A stretch of DNA of 64,000 nt from Kwoniella bestiolae CBS 10118 (lineage: Eukaryota > Basidiomycota > Tremellomycetes > Tremellales > Cryptococcaceae), in the NCBI RefSeq assembly GCF_000512585.2, contig NC_089241.1, forward strand, positions 496,001 through 560,000. The letters are read 5' to 3'. This document shows, in pieces, positions 24,205 to 37,800 of the stretch (within the stretch, counting starts at the first letter, position 1; each line of letters opens with the position of its first letter). The notes beneath the pieces were generated by a model. That model did not search any database, had not been told where the DNA came from, and worked only from the letters and a program-made list of their open reading frames with translations. The position numbers were made by a program, and so were the translations under genes.

Positions 24205-26013
24205 TTATAAACCCTTGTTGAAGTACACCGGCCCCTTGTACTCTTTAAACCGACTTTCCAATTTCGCAGGACTGGTTTCCGCCTTTTGAGGGAAGTAAGC
24301 TATGGCGGGGGGTAAGAACAGTCCCAAGGACAGTCCGATGAGCGTGAGTTGGGTGAGGTTGGATGCGAGGTTTCCTCTTGGGCCTGAGAAGACTCCTCGA
24401 CGGGTGAGGAGGGTCATGACCATAGGTGGGATGATGAGGGTCGGGCTAAAACGTTAGGAAGAGGATTAGCTTCTTAGGCAAAGCGGTATGATGCGTATCA
24501 CATATGAATGGGGGAGATTGATACGTTGCCTTCGGTGGATGAGAAGAATGGAACAATGATGAACATACACATTGGTGAACACCCTACTCGCTGCACTTTG
24601 CATAACGGCCATTTGACCTGCTTTAGGTGATTTCCCAAGTATCTCTTTACTCTCGCTCCCATCCACAGGATCTTTCTTGAGTTTGAACACTTCTACACCG
24701 TCTCTCATCTCTTTCCATCGGATGCACGATATGCTAGTGGGGTACGAGATGTTAGCTGAGCGCTCTAAAAGATTGGCTGGGACATACAGTATACATAAGA
24801 GCAGTGTTTTGGGAAGCAGTGAAGATGAGCAGGACTTACTTGACAACACCCGCCGAAGCAACACTAGCAAACGGTACCAATTTACCCAGAATATCCTTCG
24901 CAGCGGGACTGACTCTCAATCTAGGTACCAATCTGCTCAATGACACGGCGAGGGCAACAGAGGTGAACGTCGCTGCGAGATAGGCTGTGATTGTACAAAT
25001 GGATATCAGCTACTTCCAGATATTCTGGATTGAAAAAATAGCTAACATACCTGTACCGATCTCTTGAGGGGTCATCTCGATGGATTTGTTGGCATTGCTG
25101 AAGTTGACCTGTTGTGATAGGAGGAGTGAGCCTGAAATCTCCGCCATGATAGACAGGCGAAGTGAAAAGAGACTTACAGCTACGTTCAACGTTTGATTCG
25201 CCCATTGCCAGAAGATCACACTTTTCAAACTTGCATCAGGCATGAGCATACCGGCCTGTTCACGATCTCAGTCAGTTCATAATTGCTATGATGGCACAAT
25301 CGTACAGACTGACATACACATATTCTACCATAGAATACATGAGCTCGTCAGCCATCTACCATTCGAACGGCATATATCGCCTTATCGTCGATACAGAAAA
25401 ACCAACTTACATCAAGTTGGTAGGCACGAAAGCAGACATCCTAAAAGGCAATGGTACGGGTTTACCAGTATCAGGGTGGATAGATGAGTTAACCACTGTT
25501 ACAGTATAGCGTGATTCACTTTGATCAGCTCGACGATCCCCATTATCTCGTACATTATATGAGCCGGGTCCGAGCGAAGAGATAGCTTCGACCGTGACTT
25601 CGACTCCAGATAGAACACTGAAGAGACAGCTCACACTGCTTAGCATGATCATAAATCTCCTTATGCTGCTGATTTACCCAGTATCCCTTCTTCCCGGCCT
25701 CTTTGATATGACTCTCGAAATTGGTTACATCCTTCTGTGCCTTCTCGAGTTGAGCGGATGAAGCGAGGAGAGTGAGCGGGGAGGTGGTCGAGTAGAAGTA
25801 CGCCAGTCTGCCTCCTATATCGATGCAAGAACTATCAGCAATGCGACGGGTAATGAACAGCTAGCTCGATAAAGACAAGAAGACAATAGCACGTACCGTA
25901 AGAAGAGAGATCAAATCGAGGTTTAGCTATTCAAGCTGGGTGTTAGCTATGAGCCCAGCATCAAGAGAGCGTGTCAGCTTACAGATGTCGTATAATCCAG
26001 CTTTATCGCTCAT
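24205..26013 (-). CDS. FSF1: Sideroflexin (mitochondrial serine/amino-acid transporter family)
   Basis: Sideroflexins are inner-membrane carriers; human SFXN1 imports serine for one-carbon metabolism and yeast Fsf1 is the fungal member. Start MSDKAGLYDI at 26013, then a chain of short exons. Visible family blocks: HPDTGKPVPLPFRMSAFVPTN, then the segment from AGMLMPDASLKSVIFWQWANQ to NFSNANKS, then PFASVASAG and MRDGVEVF, and the final hydrophobic exon with LTQLTLIGLSLGLFLPPAIAYFPQ. Length (~330 residues) matches the family. The start is 258 bases from the divergent unknown gene. Symbol assigned by family, not by synteny. Confidence 0.9.
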
Positions 26014-26271
26014 CTTGGACGGACCTCGAGACTACTGTAGGGGATAGAGGTCAAAAGATTTATAGGAGACGAGAAGGAGGTTGCAAATTATTGTTATCGA
26101 TAACAGCTTTTGATTTGGTTGAATTGAAAAAGTCCAAATTCAACCTCTTAAACCCATGCTCAATTCGGTTAAACCCCGGATAAACTACGACCACTCACCA
26201 CTGATCTCTCATGACCAGTCGCAGAACAAAGCAGACTTTCCATTCATTTGCTATCTCATCACCAGATCAAC
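26014..26271. promoter_or_regulatory. Short bidirectional promoter
   Basis: Only 258 bases separate the divergent sideroflexin and unknown-gene ATGs. AT-rich, with GATAACAGC and an ATCGATAAC-like stretch. Shared regulation is possible but not shown. Confidence 0.4.
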
Positions 26272-27582
26272 ATGGGTTCACGCCAATCTCAACCAACCAC
26301 CAACCCACCCCCAGCAAACGAAGCAGTCCGACCCTCCGCCTCACCCCTCAACCCGCGCGGTCAATCTATCCTCTCATACTTCTTCAACCCCTCCACTCCC
26401 TCACTTACACACGACCATCTACACCCCACCGCCCTTGAAGTGCGTCTAGTCAGCCGGTATCTCATACATCTCGGTATACCCAGTGAACTCATACCGAAGG
26501 TATTGGACGAGGCGGAGTACTGGTCAGGCTGTAGGAGACAGCGGACCAAGCATGTGGTGGTGAATTCATTAGACTCAAGATTACATATCACCAATGGGAC
26601 GCATCTCGTTCAGCCCGAGGATTTATTGGATTCTGATCAGGTGGATGAGCTTCCCCGGTCTGCTATGATGTCTCGCTGGGGTGGACTGCGGAATATGAAT
26701 GGGGAGTGTTGGTATTTGGCCAGTTCGCCTGTGGGATGTACGAGAAGGCCCAGAGCCCGGGGAAATGAACAGCGATCGCATGGCCATGTGGTAGAAGGTG
26801 AAGGTGGTTCTGAAGAAGTGGTTGATATTGGAAACAGTGGGGAACCTGATAAAGTGTGGATAAGGAAATGCGTGATTGAGACATTATCGAAGGATCAAGG
26901 GTGGAGTAGTAACAACCCAACTCATTATGGTATGTCGTAAACCGTACTTTCCCAATCAATCTCATCATCCGCATCTCAGAAATTGTCAGAATACCTGATG
27001 TATCTCGTCTGTACACTTACTGATATTCTGTACCTTGTTGAAGGCACGTACGAACAAAGCTACTCATGGTTCGAAATATCCCTCTTACGCGGTACCCAAG
27101 AAGTCCAGGGATCAAGACATTCGATACAATACAATGTCCATGCGGGACAGTACTATAAACCTCATTGCAATATCCTGCCGGAAGATCATCCTACGCTGAA
27201 GTTGGCTCGACCTGGAGATAGGATAGTACTGTGGATCAGAGCGGAGTATCAGGTGTGTCCATTGCCTTTTTCCACCCAAGTGATGAAGGAGAGATGAGCT
27301 GATGAGGGTCTGAATCATTGTTTTAGGGATGGTTGAATTGGGTAAAGTGAATTGTATACCGACTTTTGCGTCTGATAGCTCAAACAGCTCATAGACTGAT
27401 CATTTCTGATACAACAGGGAAGCAGCTATAACAGTGTACACCTCGCCATATCCGCCAACATGATATTCATTCCTTTCCAATCGTACCGCTCCTTTGCAAA
27501 TTCCGATGGATGGAGCGTCTTAGTCATTGTTGTATTCAGTCCGCCGCAAATCCTTCTTTGTATTTGTTGTAATTCTGCATGA
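26272..27582 (+). CDS. Conserved fungal protein of unknown function
   Basis: Exons 26272-26929, 27044-27252, 27327-27341 (15 nt) and 27418-27582 give 348 residues in frame. If the last GTAAAG donor is not used, the frame ends at 27350 after 296 residues. The N-terminus is Pro/Asn-rich; residues 59-84 (EVRLVSRYLIHLG through VLDEAEYWSGCR) resemble a helical motif seen in uncharacterised fungal proteins that carry an LxxAEYW core. The second half reads SYSWFEISLLRG, PGDRIVLWIRAEYQGW and VHLAISANM, a beta-rich pattern. No catalytic motif. I prefer the longer form because GW-x-N followed by a hydrophobic strand is the usual pattern of such proteins. Function unknown. Confidence 0.65.
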
Positions 27583-28315
27583 CCACCGCATTGGTCGTCT
27601 GTAATCATCCCGTTCGATCATTCGGACTTTTACATCCTTTCCGCGTGCAAATACCGCTCGCTTCTTGGCGTTTGCACCGGTTGACTTCACTCTGAGTTTT
27701 ATGATCGTCTTGCCTCCTCAGATTTGTTGTCATTGACAGTATGTCTTTGATTCGACTGGCTGTGTTGGACATACTAAGTGCTGTTGACTGTATTAACCGA
27801 TAAGTTACATGTGATTGCTGGAACATGATCTGCCCAGATTCGTCCCAGATTGGAGGACTGCGGCTCAGGCACAACGCCCCCGATCCCGTGTATAACCCCA
27901 CCTCCACTCGCACCACTATTAGATCTCCCTTTCCTCGTGAAAGGGGAAGGACGAGAGGCGATGATGACATTGTCTTCTTGTCTTGTCGGAATACGGGTGC
28001 TACAAGTAATCGTACTCATATGCTGTACATGTGTGTCAGTCGTTGAATCAGGGTCAAATGTCAAGTTCAGTAGTTAGTCATCAGTCCATGAATTCATGGT
28101 CCGTCGGTGTCGGTCACAGGGTCATCAGGACTAGTACATCTTGGATCGGCCTCCGCATCTTCCCTTTTACAGTGTACTAATATTTGAATTACCTCATAAA
28201 GAAGCATCCTCCGCTTCTCATCTCTCAACTGAACATATTTCAATCTTCAGTAGAATAATATAATTCTGGTCCTGGTTCCGCTCAAGGTATTGATTGATTG
28301 GGAAACCCATCCAAA
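27583..28315. other. Upstream region of carboxylesterase copy 2
   Basis: About 733 bases without a convincing gene. Frames of 70-120 codons occur on both strands without motif or splice support. Probable promoter of the esterase at 28316. Confidence 0.35.
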
Positions 28316-31127
28316 ATGAAGTGGACGATCCTACTACCCCTCCTCCCACTCGTGCTCTCCGCACCTGCGCCCGCACCTCAAAATAACGATCCTGCCTCGA
28401 CCTCAGCCGCTCAAAACGCTACTGCGACCGCTACCGCTACTGGATCCTCCTCAACTTCCACAGGCAGTTCTCCAAGTAATACCACTTCCAACAATCCCAG
28501 CGTAACGATCTACCCGGATACTTCCAATGGTACCCCCATCAAAATTACCGGAGTGAACGTAGCGGAGTATGGACAAGATCTGTATTTGGGTGTACCCTAT
28601 GCACAACCCCGTGGGTGTCCTCTCCTCTCTGATTAACTCAATGCATTGGTCTCGTTGTAGATCGTATTCACCGTTATCGATATTCTGGCTGACTCGGTAT
28701 GAATTCATGAACAGCTGTTGGCGATCTTCGATTCTCCCCTCCCCAAAGCTATATCTACAATTTCAGCGTGACAGCCCAGAAACAACCTCCAGCATGTCTT
28801 CAGAGCCCCAATGGCCTCGCCGGAACACAGTCTGAAGATTGCCTGTATCTCAATGTATATGCTCCGCAGGGATCCAATGCTACGTCGGCCTATTTGCCAG
28901 TCATGGTTTGGATGTTAGTTATCCATCTCTCTCCGCTGAATGATGCAATAGCTGATCATGTAATGTAGTTATGGAGGTTCCTTCACCAGCGGTTCGATAG
29001 ATCTATATAATGCTACGGCTTTACAAGCTTATGCTTCTAAGACCGTAAGTACTTCATGTCCATTCCACTGTCAAGATCACAGCAAATTAAGATGCTGACA
29101 TGCGAGTGTCCGGTGACAGGGGAAACCTTTTATTTACGTCGCTCTCAACTATAGACTTGGTACTTTCGGTTGGCCGTGGGTGTTCAGACCCACAATGCTT
29201 CAAATATACTATCATGGTCTTTGTTTGTCCAGCTGACGGATCATGACGTACCCCAGATCCGGCTCAGGTTTCGCCGAGAACGGAGCGGCCAATCTCGGTC
29301 TCAAGGATATTAGAAAAGGATTAGAATGGGTTCAAGAGAATATCTGGGCTTTCGGTGGTAATCCTGATCAAGTGGGTCTTCCTTCCCCTTCTGCTTTTAG
29401 TATCAAACGAAATGTAACCGCTGATCATGGATGATCCTCTTGCATAGGTCACTGTCTTCGGTGAATCTGCAGGAGCGATCGCCACCTCTCTCCTATACCT
29501 CGACGAAAACATCAACACCTTCAAATCAGCCATCATGGAGTCTGGCGCACAGTCCACCACACCCATCGGACCGACCGGATCAACCTGGGAAGACGCCTAT
29601 CAATATCTACTTCAAGTCACCAACTGCTCTTCCACACCTGCGTCTTCAGCCAATGCCACTGCTGCGACCCCATCTTCAGCAGCTAACACCACCGCTACCA
29701 CATCGTCGACCAACGCCACTTCGACCGGATACGCCACCTCGTCCGACTCCACATCAAAATTGACAGGATTCGAGTGTCTCAAAGCTCTTCCTGCTGATGC
29801 GTTGTTGAAGGGACAGTTGACTGTCAAGTCGAATCTCCTCTTTGCGGGGTGAGTGCTCGAGTGATCCGAGGTGGAAAGTGGCTGATGTATATCAAAATTC
29901 CTTCAGATTCATTTACGGTGAGTTGTCCTAGCAGAGGGTTCTCAACAGATCCACGAGTTAGCTGACGATGCTGTACACAGGACCAAGTATCGACGGCGAC
30001 TTGATCCCCGACTCCCCTCACACCCTTCTATCTCAAGGTAGATTCGCCAAGAAACCTTTCATCTCAGGAAACAACAAGGACGAGTGAGTTGACTTTGCTC
30101 GCCATTTCCTTCTTTCTCGGAAACAAAGAGCTAAGCTGATCTACGGCAACCAAACAGGGGAACATCTTTCGTACCTTCTTTCGTCAACTCTACTCAGACC
30201 GGTATGCAGCTCTTGGCGATTTTCAGTCCAGTCGATCCTGATAATTCTACCGTCGCTCAATTGTACTCTCTATACTCTCCTGAACCCTCTGCGGGATCGT
30301 GAGTGGTTGCCCAAAGCCATTTCACTCAACTTTCAATGCTGATCTTCATTTGGTTAGTCCATTCGATACTGGAAACCAGACATTTGGATTCTCCCCAGCG
30401 TAAGTCGGCCATCACCAGACCTTTAAGTAATGAGGAACCTCTTTAACTCATCTTTTCACACAATCCAGTCACAAGCAAATCGCAGCGATCCTGGGCGACG
30501 CGCAATTCCAAGCTCCCCGAAGGTACTTCCTCGAACAAGCCAATTCGCACGGGTTGGACCAAACTTGGAGTTATCAGTTTGAGCAATATACGCCTGGTCA
30601 ACCTGCCGCTAGAGGAGGTGAGTTATTCCTTCCAACTGGTATAAACCTTCTCTGCCCATCAGAATCGAAGAATAATTCGCAGATGAGCGCTGGGTGCTAA
30701 TACTGTATCTTACAACGCTTAGTCTACCACGCAAGTGAGATCCCATATGTCTATGGACTCTCTGTGCCGGGAGCCAACTTGACTTCGATCGGATTCGGAA
30801 ATAACTATACAGTAGGGGATCAACAGCTATCTTATCAGATGGTGGATTATTGGTGAGTCACTGACTCCCTCCTTTCTCTGTGGTCTCTATTGACACCTAG
30901 GTGGAAACAGGTTGAACTTCGCATACTACTCCAACCCCAATGGCCAATCCAACTCAAACGCCACCGTCTGGCCTACCTACTCCAACGACAAGAATATCTT
31001 GAGGTTGAAATCTGATAATATCACCGTGTTTACTGATAATTACAGGCAGGCTCAGATGGATTTCTTCAATGGGAATCCTACGGAATTCAATTACAAGAGA
31101 TCAATTGCAGGTGTGCAACGAGGTTAA
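28316..31127 (+). CDS. Secreted type-B carboxylesterase/lipase family protein (copy 2)
   Basis: Alpha/beta-hydrolase, probably extracellular. Start MKWTILLPLLPLVLSA is a signal peptide, followed by an Ala/Thr/Ser/Asn-rich linker (residues ~17-60) rich in N-glycosylation sequons. Family blocks: QDLYLGVPYAQPR, CLYLNVYAP, NYRLGTFGW, GLKDIRKGLEWVQENIWAFGG, the intact elbow VTVFGESAGAIA, NNKDEGTSF with the acidic residue, and the histidine block VYHASEIPYVYG. A second Ser/Thr/Ala/Asn-rich insert of about 45 residues (near 29630-29755) sits where the paralogue has a few residues. About a dozen exons. The catalytic triad appears complete, so it is likely an active esterase or lipase; substrate unknown. 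Confidence 0.92.
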
Positions 31128-31819
31128 GTATCACCCGAGAGACTATTATGTAGTGAGATGCACAGAGATCTTCGTAGTGGTGCGAAGAAGGGGATTAGAA
31201 GAAGATCGAATCGTTATAATTCATATTGTTTATGGAATCTTACCAAATAATGTATAATATGATAGCCTGTGCTCCAATGTATGTTTTTCTGGCAGTGCGT
31301 GCCGAGTATAAAAGGTAAAGTCACTTGGTACAAACGGTCAGATCTATAATGAGAGTTGCTGGGAAGATGAGACATGCGAATAGGGCCAGCTGAGGAGTAC
31401 TGGCGGGTAGGCAGAAGGATGAGCAACGAGGCTAAACAGTGGGTGATGGAGAGAGAGAGAGAGTGACAAGTTGTGTGAGACAGTTTGGGCAGAATGCGAG
31501 TAGGAGAGAAACGAGGGAGGGGGAACGAAGAAGGGCAGGTGGAGGATGAGTGGATATGGAGCACAACGAGAGGTGCGGGGGTAGAGCAGAAGGCGAACTG
31601 GGAGGCGAGATGGGCCGAAAGTAGGAGGGACAAGGAGGAGACACATGTGAGGGGTAAAGGAAACTCAAAACATGTTGACAATATATGCATCTATATTTTA
31701 CATTCACAAGCAAACCTAGAAACAGAAACAACCTATAAAGAAGACCTAACCTAACCTAAGAAAAGCAAAAGAATACAAAAACCCTTATACTCCTTTTCGT
31801 TTTTTTGTCGACAGACAAT
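31128..31819. other. Intergenic region, convergent 3' ends, GA-rich
   Basis: About 690 bases between convergent esterase and GLT1 stop codons. Purine-rich on the plus strand, with an AG microsatellite at 31449-31463 and a run of CTAACCTAACCTAAG. Frames on the minus strand are Ser/Pro/Leu shadows of the GA richness. Confidence 0.4.
31449..31463. repeat. (GA)7 microsatellite
   Basis: Uninterrupted GA run inside a GA-rich intergenic stretch. Confidence 0.9.
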
Positions 31820-34800
31820 TTACGCAGATGCAGCTACACTGATGTTCTCCACATCTACACCCTGGCTGGATACTTCGAACTCGCTTGTAGCTCTGCTTGA
31901 GACCTCGGTGTGAAGGGGTTTGATGATTGGAGGAGCGATCCATTGTCGTCGCTCGATACCACCTTGAACAGGGAGGTGCGAACCGGTCATCAAAAATCGA
32001 TCGACCTCTTCGGCTACCTGTCGTCCTTCTCTGATACCCCACACGATCAATGATTGACCTCGTCGACAATCACCGGAAGCGAATACACCTGGGATGTTGG
32101 TGCTGTAGTTACCACCAGAAGTCTTGATGTTGCTTCGAGGATCTTGTTCTACCTCGAGAGCTTTGATGGCATGATTCTGAGGACCGAGGAAACCAAGGGC
32201 AAGGAAGATGAGTTGAGCAGGGTAATGCTGTATTTCCAACACAGTTAGTCTTAATGCTTCCGACCATAGAAGTGAGAAAAAACACTAACCTTTTCAGATC
32301 CTGCAACTTCCTCCATTTTCCATTGACCGTTCTGTTGAGTCCACTCAACTCTGACCGTATCGACACCGGTGAGGTTGCCCTCATCATCAACACAGAACTT
32401 CTTACTGCTGACCTCATACACTCGAGGATCGTGGCCGAAGTGTGCTTGAACCTGTACGAAAAAACCCGGAAAAATCGTCAGCATGCATACCAAGTCGAGA
32501 ACAGACCGTAAAACGTTGTTTTGCCGGCTTACCTCAGAATGTCCGTAATCAGACCTGGCAATCCTGGCATAGCTGTTTGAATAGATATATCAGCTGAGGG
32601 GAAATCAAAGAAGAGAAACAAACGAGAGGGAGCGAGAAAAGGGGTTAAAGGATGGTCGAGAAAGACGGCGATGGTGAGGAAAGGCGGGAACAAGATCTTA
32701 CGTAGGCCATGGGTTCGAGGGAGCCCTCGTTGCTGGAGGAGCAGGTAGAAGCTCGAAGTTGGTGATGCTCTTAGCTCCGTGTCGCATAGCAGTACCGATA
32801 CAATCGTTACCTGATGAAAGATGTCAGTTTGCGAAAAAGTCATGAGTGCCACAACCGACTGGCGGCGATCGCCACGCGCCTACAACTCACCGGTATCACC
32901 TCCACCAATCACGATAACATCTTTGTCTTTAGCATTGATGTAGTCTGGTACACCTTCACCGAAGATCTGTTGCTTGGTGTTGCTACCGAGGTAGGTCATG
33001 GCGAAGTGGATACCGTTGGCTTCTCTTCCTGGGATTCGGAGATCTCTAGGAGTGACAGCACCTGAGATAATACAAATTATTAGCTTTCCGTCCGTAATTG
33101 AAAAAGCAGATGGAAAAAAGCTCACCAGTAGCGAGAATGAGCGCATCATTCTGTGTCTTCAGTTCAAGAGGATCGAAAGCAGGATCGACACCGACATTGG
33201 CGTCGGTGACAAAGTTGACGCCTTCAGCAGCCATCAAGTCTACTCGTCGCTGTACGATAGCCTTGTCAAGCTTCATGTTAGGAATACCGTACATAAGGAG
33301 ACCACCAATTCGGTTCTCTCGCTCGTACACAGTGACGATGTGACCCGCTCTGTTGAGCTGATCAGCGGCAGCAAGACCAGCAGGACCGGAACCGATAATA
33401 GCGACCTTCTTTCCTGTCCTGTGTTGAGGAGGGTTAGGAACCATCCAACCCATCTCGAACCCTTTATCAATGATGGCACATTCGATAGACTTGATACCGA
33501 CGGGTTGCTCGTTGATACCCAATACACAAGCTGATTCACAGGGTGCGGGGCAGACTCGACCAGTGAATTCTGGGAAATTGTTGGTCTTGAGTAATCTGTT
33601 GAGAGCATCTTGCCATCGTCCTTCGAATACCATGGTGTTCCACTTGGGAATAACATTGGCGATGGGACAACCGGTATCGGATTGACAGAAGGGGATACCA
33701 CAGTCCATACATCTTGCTGATTGGTATTTGAGCTCGCCCTTGTTGAGTCGGGTGGAAATCTCTTTCCAATCCTTGACTCTCTTTCGGGGTGGTCGGTAAG
33801 CTTCGTTGAGTCGCTTGTACTTCATGAATCCTCGGGTCTTGTCCACTTTAGCGAGTTTCTCCTTGGAAGTGGCATCGTCAACCATGGCGTCTTCAACATC
33901 CACGATGGAAGGTTCAGCAGGTTTGGGTTTGGGCGAGGCGGTAGGAGTGACAAGTTGAGAGGTAGAGACGGTAAGAGCGTTGGCATCTCGGGGGAGGATG
34001 GGGTCGAAGCCAGTAGCGACGAGATCGACTTGAGAAGCGGTAGTAGAGGGTATAAGGTCGATGACGGATTGCCTCTTCTTCTCTTCGGCGGCTCGAGCAG
34101 CGTCTTCCTCGAGGACTCGCTTGTAATCGAGAGGCATGACTCTGACGAACATGGGCAAGAATCGGTGGAAGTTTCGCAAGACTCGATCGGCGATTTCTGA
34201 GCCGGTGTAGTGTCGGTGATCTTCGATAAGACTTCGGAGCTCAGCGACCTCTTGAGGATCAGATACAGGACCAAGTTCGACAGTACCGTTGTTGACCTTG
34301 GGAGCGAAAGAGTGGGCCATATCGAGGACATAGGCGATACCACCAGACATACCAGCAGCAAAGTTTCGACCGGTAAGACCAAGAACGACAACTCGACCAC
34401 CCGTCATGTATTCACAACCGTGATCACCGGTACCTTCGACCACAAGAGTAGCGCCAGAGTTTCTGACAGCGAATCGCTCGGCAGCGATACCTCGGATGAA
34501 ACCTTGACCGGAGGTGGCACCGAAGAAACAGACGTTACCGATAATGATGTTCTCTTCCGCTTTGAAGGGAGAGGACTTGGGTGGGTAGACAATCAATCGA
34601 CCACCTGAAAGACCTTTACCGACGTAATCGTTGGCATCACCTTCGAGCTCGATCGAGATACCTGGGGCAAGGAAAGCACCAAGCGATTGACCAGCAGATC
34701 CCTTCATGTTGATGTGGATGGTATCTCTTGGGAGACCAGCTTCGCCGTATCGCTTAGATACGTGGTAGGAGAGGGTGGTACCCAAAGCTCGATCGGTGTT

Positions 34801-37800
34801 GACTACATCACAGTCGATAGTGACGGGAAGACCCTTTTGAAGAGCAGGCTCAGCTTCGTCGATGAACTTGTTATCCAGTCTAACGTAAAGTTTGTGGTCT
34901 TGAGCTCGAACTTTGTAAGTGGCAACGTCGGTTCGGAGCAAGTGAGCAGGCTTGAGGATAGGTGATAAGTCGAGGAGAGCAGTCTTAGGAGTTCGCAAAG
35001 ACTCATCGACCATGAGCATATCAGCTCGACCAACCATTTCATTGATGGTTCTGAAACCGAGTTTGGCCATGATGCCTCGCAATTCCTCGATGACGTAGTA
35101 GAAGAAGTTGATGACTTGTTCGGGTTGGCCAGCGAATTTAGCTCGGAGAGCGGGGTCTTGAGTGGCAATACCGACAGGACAGGTGTTCTTGTGACAAGCT
35201 TTCATCATGATACAACCCATGGCGATGAGAGGGGTGGTAGCGAAACCCCATTCTTCGGCACCGAGCAAAGTGGCGATAGCAATATCTCGACCGGTTCTGA
35301 TTTGACCATCGGTTTGAACGGTGACTCTGCCTCGCAGGTTGTTGAGTACCAAGGTTTGATGGGTCTCAGCGAGACCAAGCTCCCAAGGAAGACCAGCGTA
35401 TTTGATGGAAGTCCATTTGGCAGCACCGGTACCACCATCGTGACCGGAGATGGTGATGTGGTCGGCTTTGGCTTTGGCCACACCACTGGCAACGATACCA
35501 ACACCGACTTCAGATACGAGCTTGACGGAGACTCGAGCTCGAGGATTGGAAGCTTTGAGATCGTAGATAAGTTGTTTCAAATCCTCAATAGAGTAGATAT
35601 CGTGGTGAGGAGGTGGGGAGACAAGGGTGACACCAGGGGTAGAGTGTCGAGTTCTACCGATAGAAGCGGAAACCTTGTGACCTGGGAGTTCACCACCTTC
35701 TCCGGGTTTGGCACCTTGAGCCATCTTGATTTGGAGTTCATCAGAATCGGCAAGATAGTTGGAGGTGACACCGAATCGACCGGAAGCAACTTGTTTGATG
35801 GCAGATCGTCGAGAGTCCCATACGGGTTTGAGCTCCATAGCATGGGTGAAAGGTTGACCATCGGCATCGGAGCCAGGTCCGGGGATAGGCAATGATCGTT
35901 CAGCATCCTCACCACCTTCACCAGTGTTGGATTTACCACCGAGTCGGTTCATAGCTACGGCAAGGGTTGTGTGTGCTTCCATAGAGATGGAACCGTAAGA
36001 CATAGCACCGGTAACACATCTTCTCACAATTTCGTTCCAAGGTTCGACCTGTTCGATTGGTACCTTGGTGCCGTTGTCAAAGTTAAACTCGAGAAGACCT
36101 CGAAGGGTACCTCGTTTGATTGACTCTCGGGAGTTCTTGGAGTAGCTATCGTATGCGTTTTGGTTCTTTTGTCTAACGGCATCTTGAAGCTGAGCGATGG
36201 AAACGGGATCGTTGATTCTCATCTCTGAACCTTGTCGGTAGTGGTATTCACCGCTTTCGGGCTGGGACATGAGTCAGCATAAGTAGCGTTTATTTAAGGA
36301 AATGGAAAAACTACTCACCATACCAGGAACAGTGATAGTCTCTCGAGATGGCCAAGCCCTTTCATGGAATTCGAAAGCGTCCATAGCGAGAAGCTCGAAG
36401 GTAGCGCCTTGTACTCTTGAAGCAGTACCGATAAAGCATTCAGAAACGACTTCCTCGTGAAGACCGAGAATTTCGAAGAGCTGAGCACCCTTGTAAGAGG
36501 CAAGAGTGGATACACCCATCTTGGAGAGGACCTTGAGCATACCCTCAGCCATGGCTTTCATGTAGTTTTCGACGAGTTTGTCGGCGGTTTGACCGTCCTT
36601 GGCCCTGTATACCACGTCAGTGCGTAGTCTTATTGGCTACATACGAGAATCCACTTACAATCCCTCCGAAGCGACCTTGTGGATCATTTCCATGATCAAC
36701 CAAGGGCAGATAGCATCCGCACCGTAGCCGACCAAGACACACATGTGGTGTACTTCTCTAGCTTCACCAGTCTCAATCATGATGGCGACTTGTGATCTCT
36801 TTCTTTGTTGTACGAGGTAATGGTGGACACCACCAGTAGCGAGAATGGCAGAAAGAGCGACTCTGTCGTGGCCAACAGCTCTGTCGGAAAGGATGATGGA
36901 TCTGAAGCCAGCATTGACAGCGTTGACAGCTTCTTGTCTTACTCTGTTAAGAGCATTTCGGTATCCTGGGAGACCTTCACCTTTCTCGAAGGTAATGTCG
37001 ATGGTGATGGAAGGCCAGTCGGAGTTGGAAACTTTCATGTGCTTGAGGGCGTTCATCTCTTGGATGGTGAGGACAGGAGTCTTCAGGTGAAGTCGGTGCA
37101 ACTGGTTGGGTTTGATTTCAAGCAAGTTTCCTTCGATACCGACCATAGTCTCCAAAGACATGACGATTGATTCTCTGATAGGATCGATGGGAGGGTTGGT
37201 GACTTGAGCGAAGAGTTGTCTGAAGTAATCGTAAACTGTTCTAGGTGTGGTAGACACACAAGCGAGAGCAGCATCATTACCCATAGATCCCAAGGCTTCG
37301 TGACCTTCTTGCACCATGGGAAGCATGAGCATACTGAGTTGTTCGATTGTGTAACCGAAGGCGAGCAATTTGGGATCGGTGCTGAGAGGGGTATCATCAA
37401 TCTTGACTGAGATATCTTCGAATCGCTGCACTCTTCTGACCACTTCAGGAAGTCTCATGAGTTGAGACTCGACCCATGCACCGAAAGGTTGTCTCTTGGC
37501 AGTGGTGAGTTTGAGCTCTCTATCATCGACGATTCGTCCTTCCTTGGTGTCAACCAACAACATTCTTCCAGGCTTCAATCGACCCTTTTGAATAATCTTC
37601 TCAGGTTCGATAGTGATAGTTCCAACTTCCGAAGCACAAACCATGATATCGTCAGAGGTGACTACGAATCGACAAGGTCTGAGACCATTTCTGTCGAGGT
37701 TGGCACCGCAGTATCGACCATCAGAGAAAGTGAAGAGGGCAGGTCCATCCCAAGGTTCCATCAATGATGAAGCCCAGGCGTAGAAAGCTTTCTTCTCAGG

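Noticed and set aside
11563..31127. A secondary-metabolite or virulence gene cluster built on the two esterases and the Zn2Cys6 factor
   Set aside because: No backbone synthase, P450 or transporter set; neighbours are housekeeping genes (IDH1, sideroflexin).
31214..31690. 158-codon minus-strand frame between esterase 2 and GLT1
   Set aside because: Ser/Leu/Pro bias explained by the GA-rich plus strand; no signature.
35116..35895. Plus-strand open frame of 259 codons opposite GLT1
   Set aside because: It is an antisense shadow of the highly biased GLT1 coding strand (several others at 33721-34200, 36805-37170, 38110-38649); Ser/Gly/Asp-rich with no family motif.
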